Assembly (NCBI RefSeq): GCF_005543295.1
Contig: NZ_SRSG01000053.1
Span: forward strand, 1-51,457
Length of the DNA: 51,457 bases
Direction: 5' to 3'
Source: Halalkalirubrum salinum
Lineage (GTDB): Archaea; Halobacteriota; Halobacteria; Halobacteriales; Haloferacaceae
Made by a program: the position numbers and the translations under genes. Of this stretch, positions 51,362-51,457 are shown piece by piece; position 1 is the first letter of the stretch; each line of letters begins with the position of its first letter. The notes under the pieces are model-generated. The model ran no database searches. It worked only from the letters and a program-made list of their open reading frames with translations, and had not been told where the DNA came from.

Positions 51362-51457
51362 GTGACATCCTCGCCCGCCGTGAACGGCGGGGCTTCCACA
51401 CCACGTGGAATACCCAGATTGGCCGGGATTAAGGTTTCAAGACGTGTTCGCGCCACT
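51362..51457 (-). mobile_element. End of an IS200/IS605 (IS1341-type) element, extends beyond the window
   Basis: On the minus strand the sequence reads GGAAGCCCCGCCGTTCACGG, then CGGGCGAGGATGTCACTG, a run typical of the right end of haloarchaeal TnpB-only elements. A hairpin CCCGCCG-TGAA-CGGCGGG (51374-51391) lies just inside the end, as in the omega-RNA/RE region. The tnpB gene would be to the right, outside the window. Exact boundary is inferred as near 51362. Confidence 0.6.

Overview
The window is haloarchaeal chromosome (class Halobacteria). The proteins are very acidic, carB, mptA, TrmB-type and Bat-type regulators are present, several genes look leaderless, and a PGF-type surface protein module occurs. 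I cannot assign a genus. The tRNA-Ile(GAT) gene at 29127-29200 marks a change in character: everything left of it looks accessory (surface, signalling and DNA-processing genes, pseudogenes, repeats), and everything right of it looks like an ordinary core chromosome. The hexamer CGATCG supports this: I counted about 19 in 29.9-32.6 kb but only 1 in 16.8-19.5 kb.

Left part, 1-10.4 kb. A ComF-like phosphoribosyltransferase (cut by the window edge) overlaps a DprA-like gene by 4 bp. Two small unknown genes and a short CBS-domain gene follow. Next comes a tightly overlapping three-gene operon that looks like an AddAB/RecBCD-type helicase-nuclease in which AddB is split in two: an inactive-helicase-like protein and a separate PD-(D/E)XK nuclease. 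The AddA-like helicase carries its own C-terminal nuclease, and both nucleases have the four-cysteine pattern of an Fe-S staple. A tiny zinc-ribbon protein, a decayed GMC oxidoreductase tail and a pterin carbinolamine dehydratase complete this part.

Middle, 10.4-29.1 kb. A MITE-like element precedes a signalling cluster: a Bat-type receiver/PAS/GAF/HTH regulator, a 7TM-type histidine kinase whose natural start is followed at codon 6 by a stop, a stand-alone receiver, and a frameshifted kinase ATPase remnant. Then comes a giant secreted protein (signal peptide, three C-type-lectin-like domains, one L-type lectin domain, about eleven PKD domains). A single in-frame TAA separates it from its own C-terminal part: four ASH/choice-of-anchor repeats, a PGF-pre-PGF-like domain, a 21-copy DDGGS stalk, a membrane helix, and a cytoplasmic domain that resembles a catalytically dead low-molecular-weight phosphatase. 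Without the stop the protein would have about 3665 residues. A 1.3-kb non-coding stretch with a perfect hairpin and a possible SecD remnant leads to the tRNA.

Right part, 29.1-51.5 kb. Core genes: fxsA, a DUF255 thioredoxin-like protein, a TrmB regulator, mptA, an enolase-superfamily sugar-acid dehydratase (with an unusual run of repeats copied from its own 3' end), an FAD oxidoreductase, small conserved haloarchaeal proteins, carB, a cupin, NAD kinase, a hydroxyacyl-CoA dehydrogenase/enoyl-CoA hydratase fusion, an AlkA-like glycosylase, a RimK-RimB-type fusion, a NAD-kinase paralogue lacking GGDGT, an M28 peptidase and a DUF420 membrane protein. The right edge carries what looks like the end of an IS200/IS605-type element.
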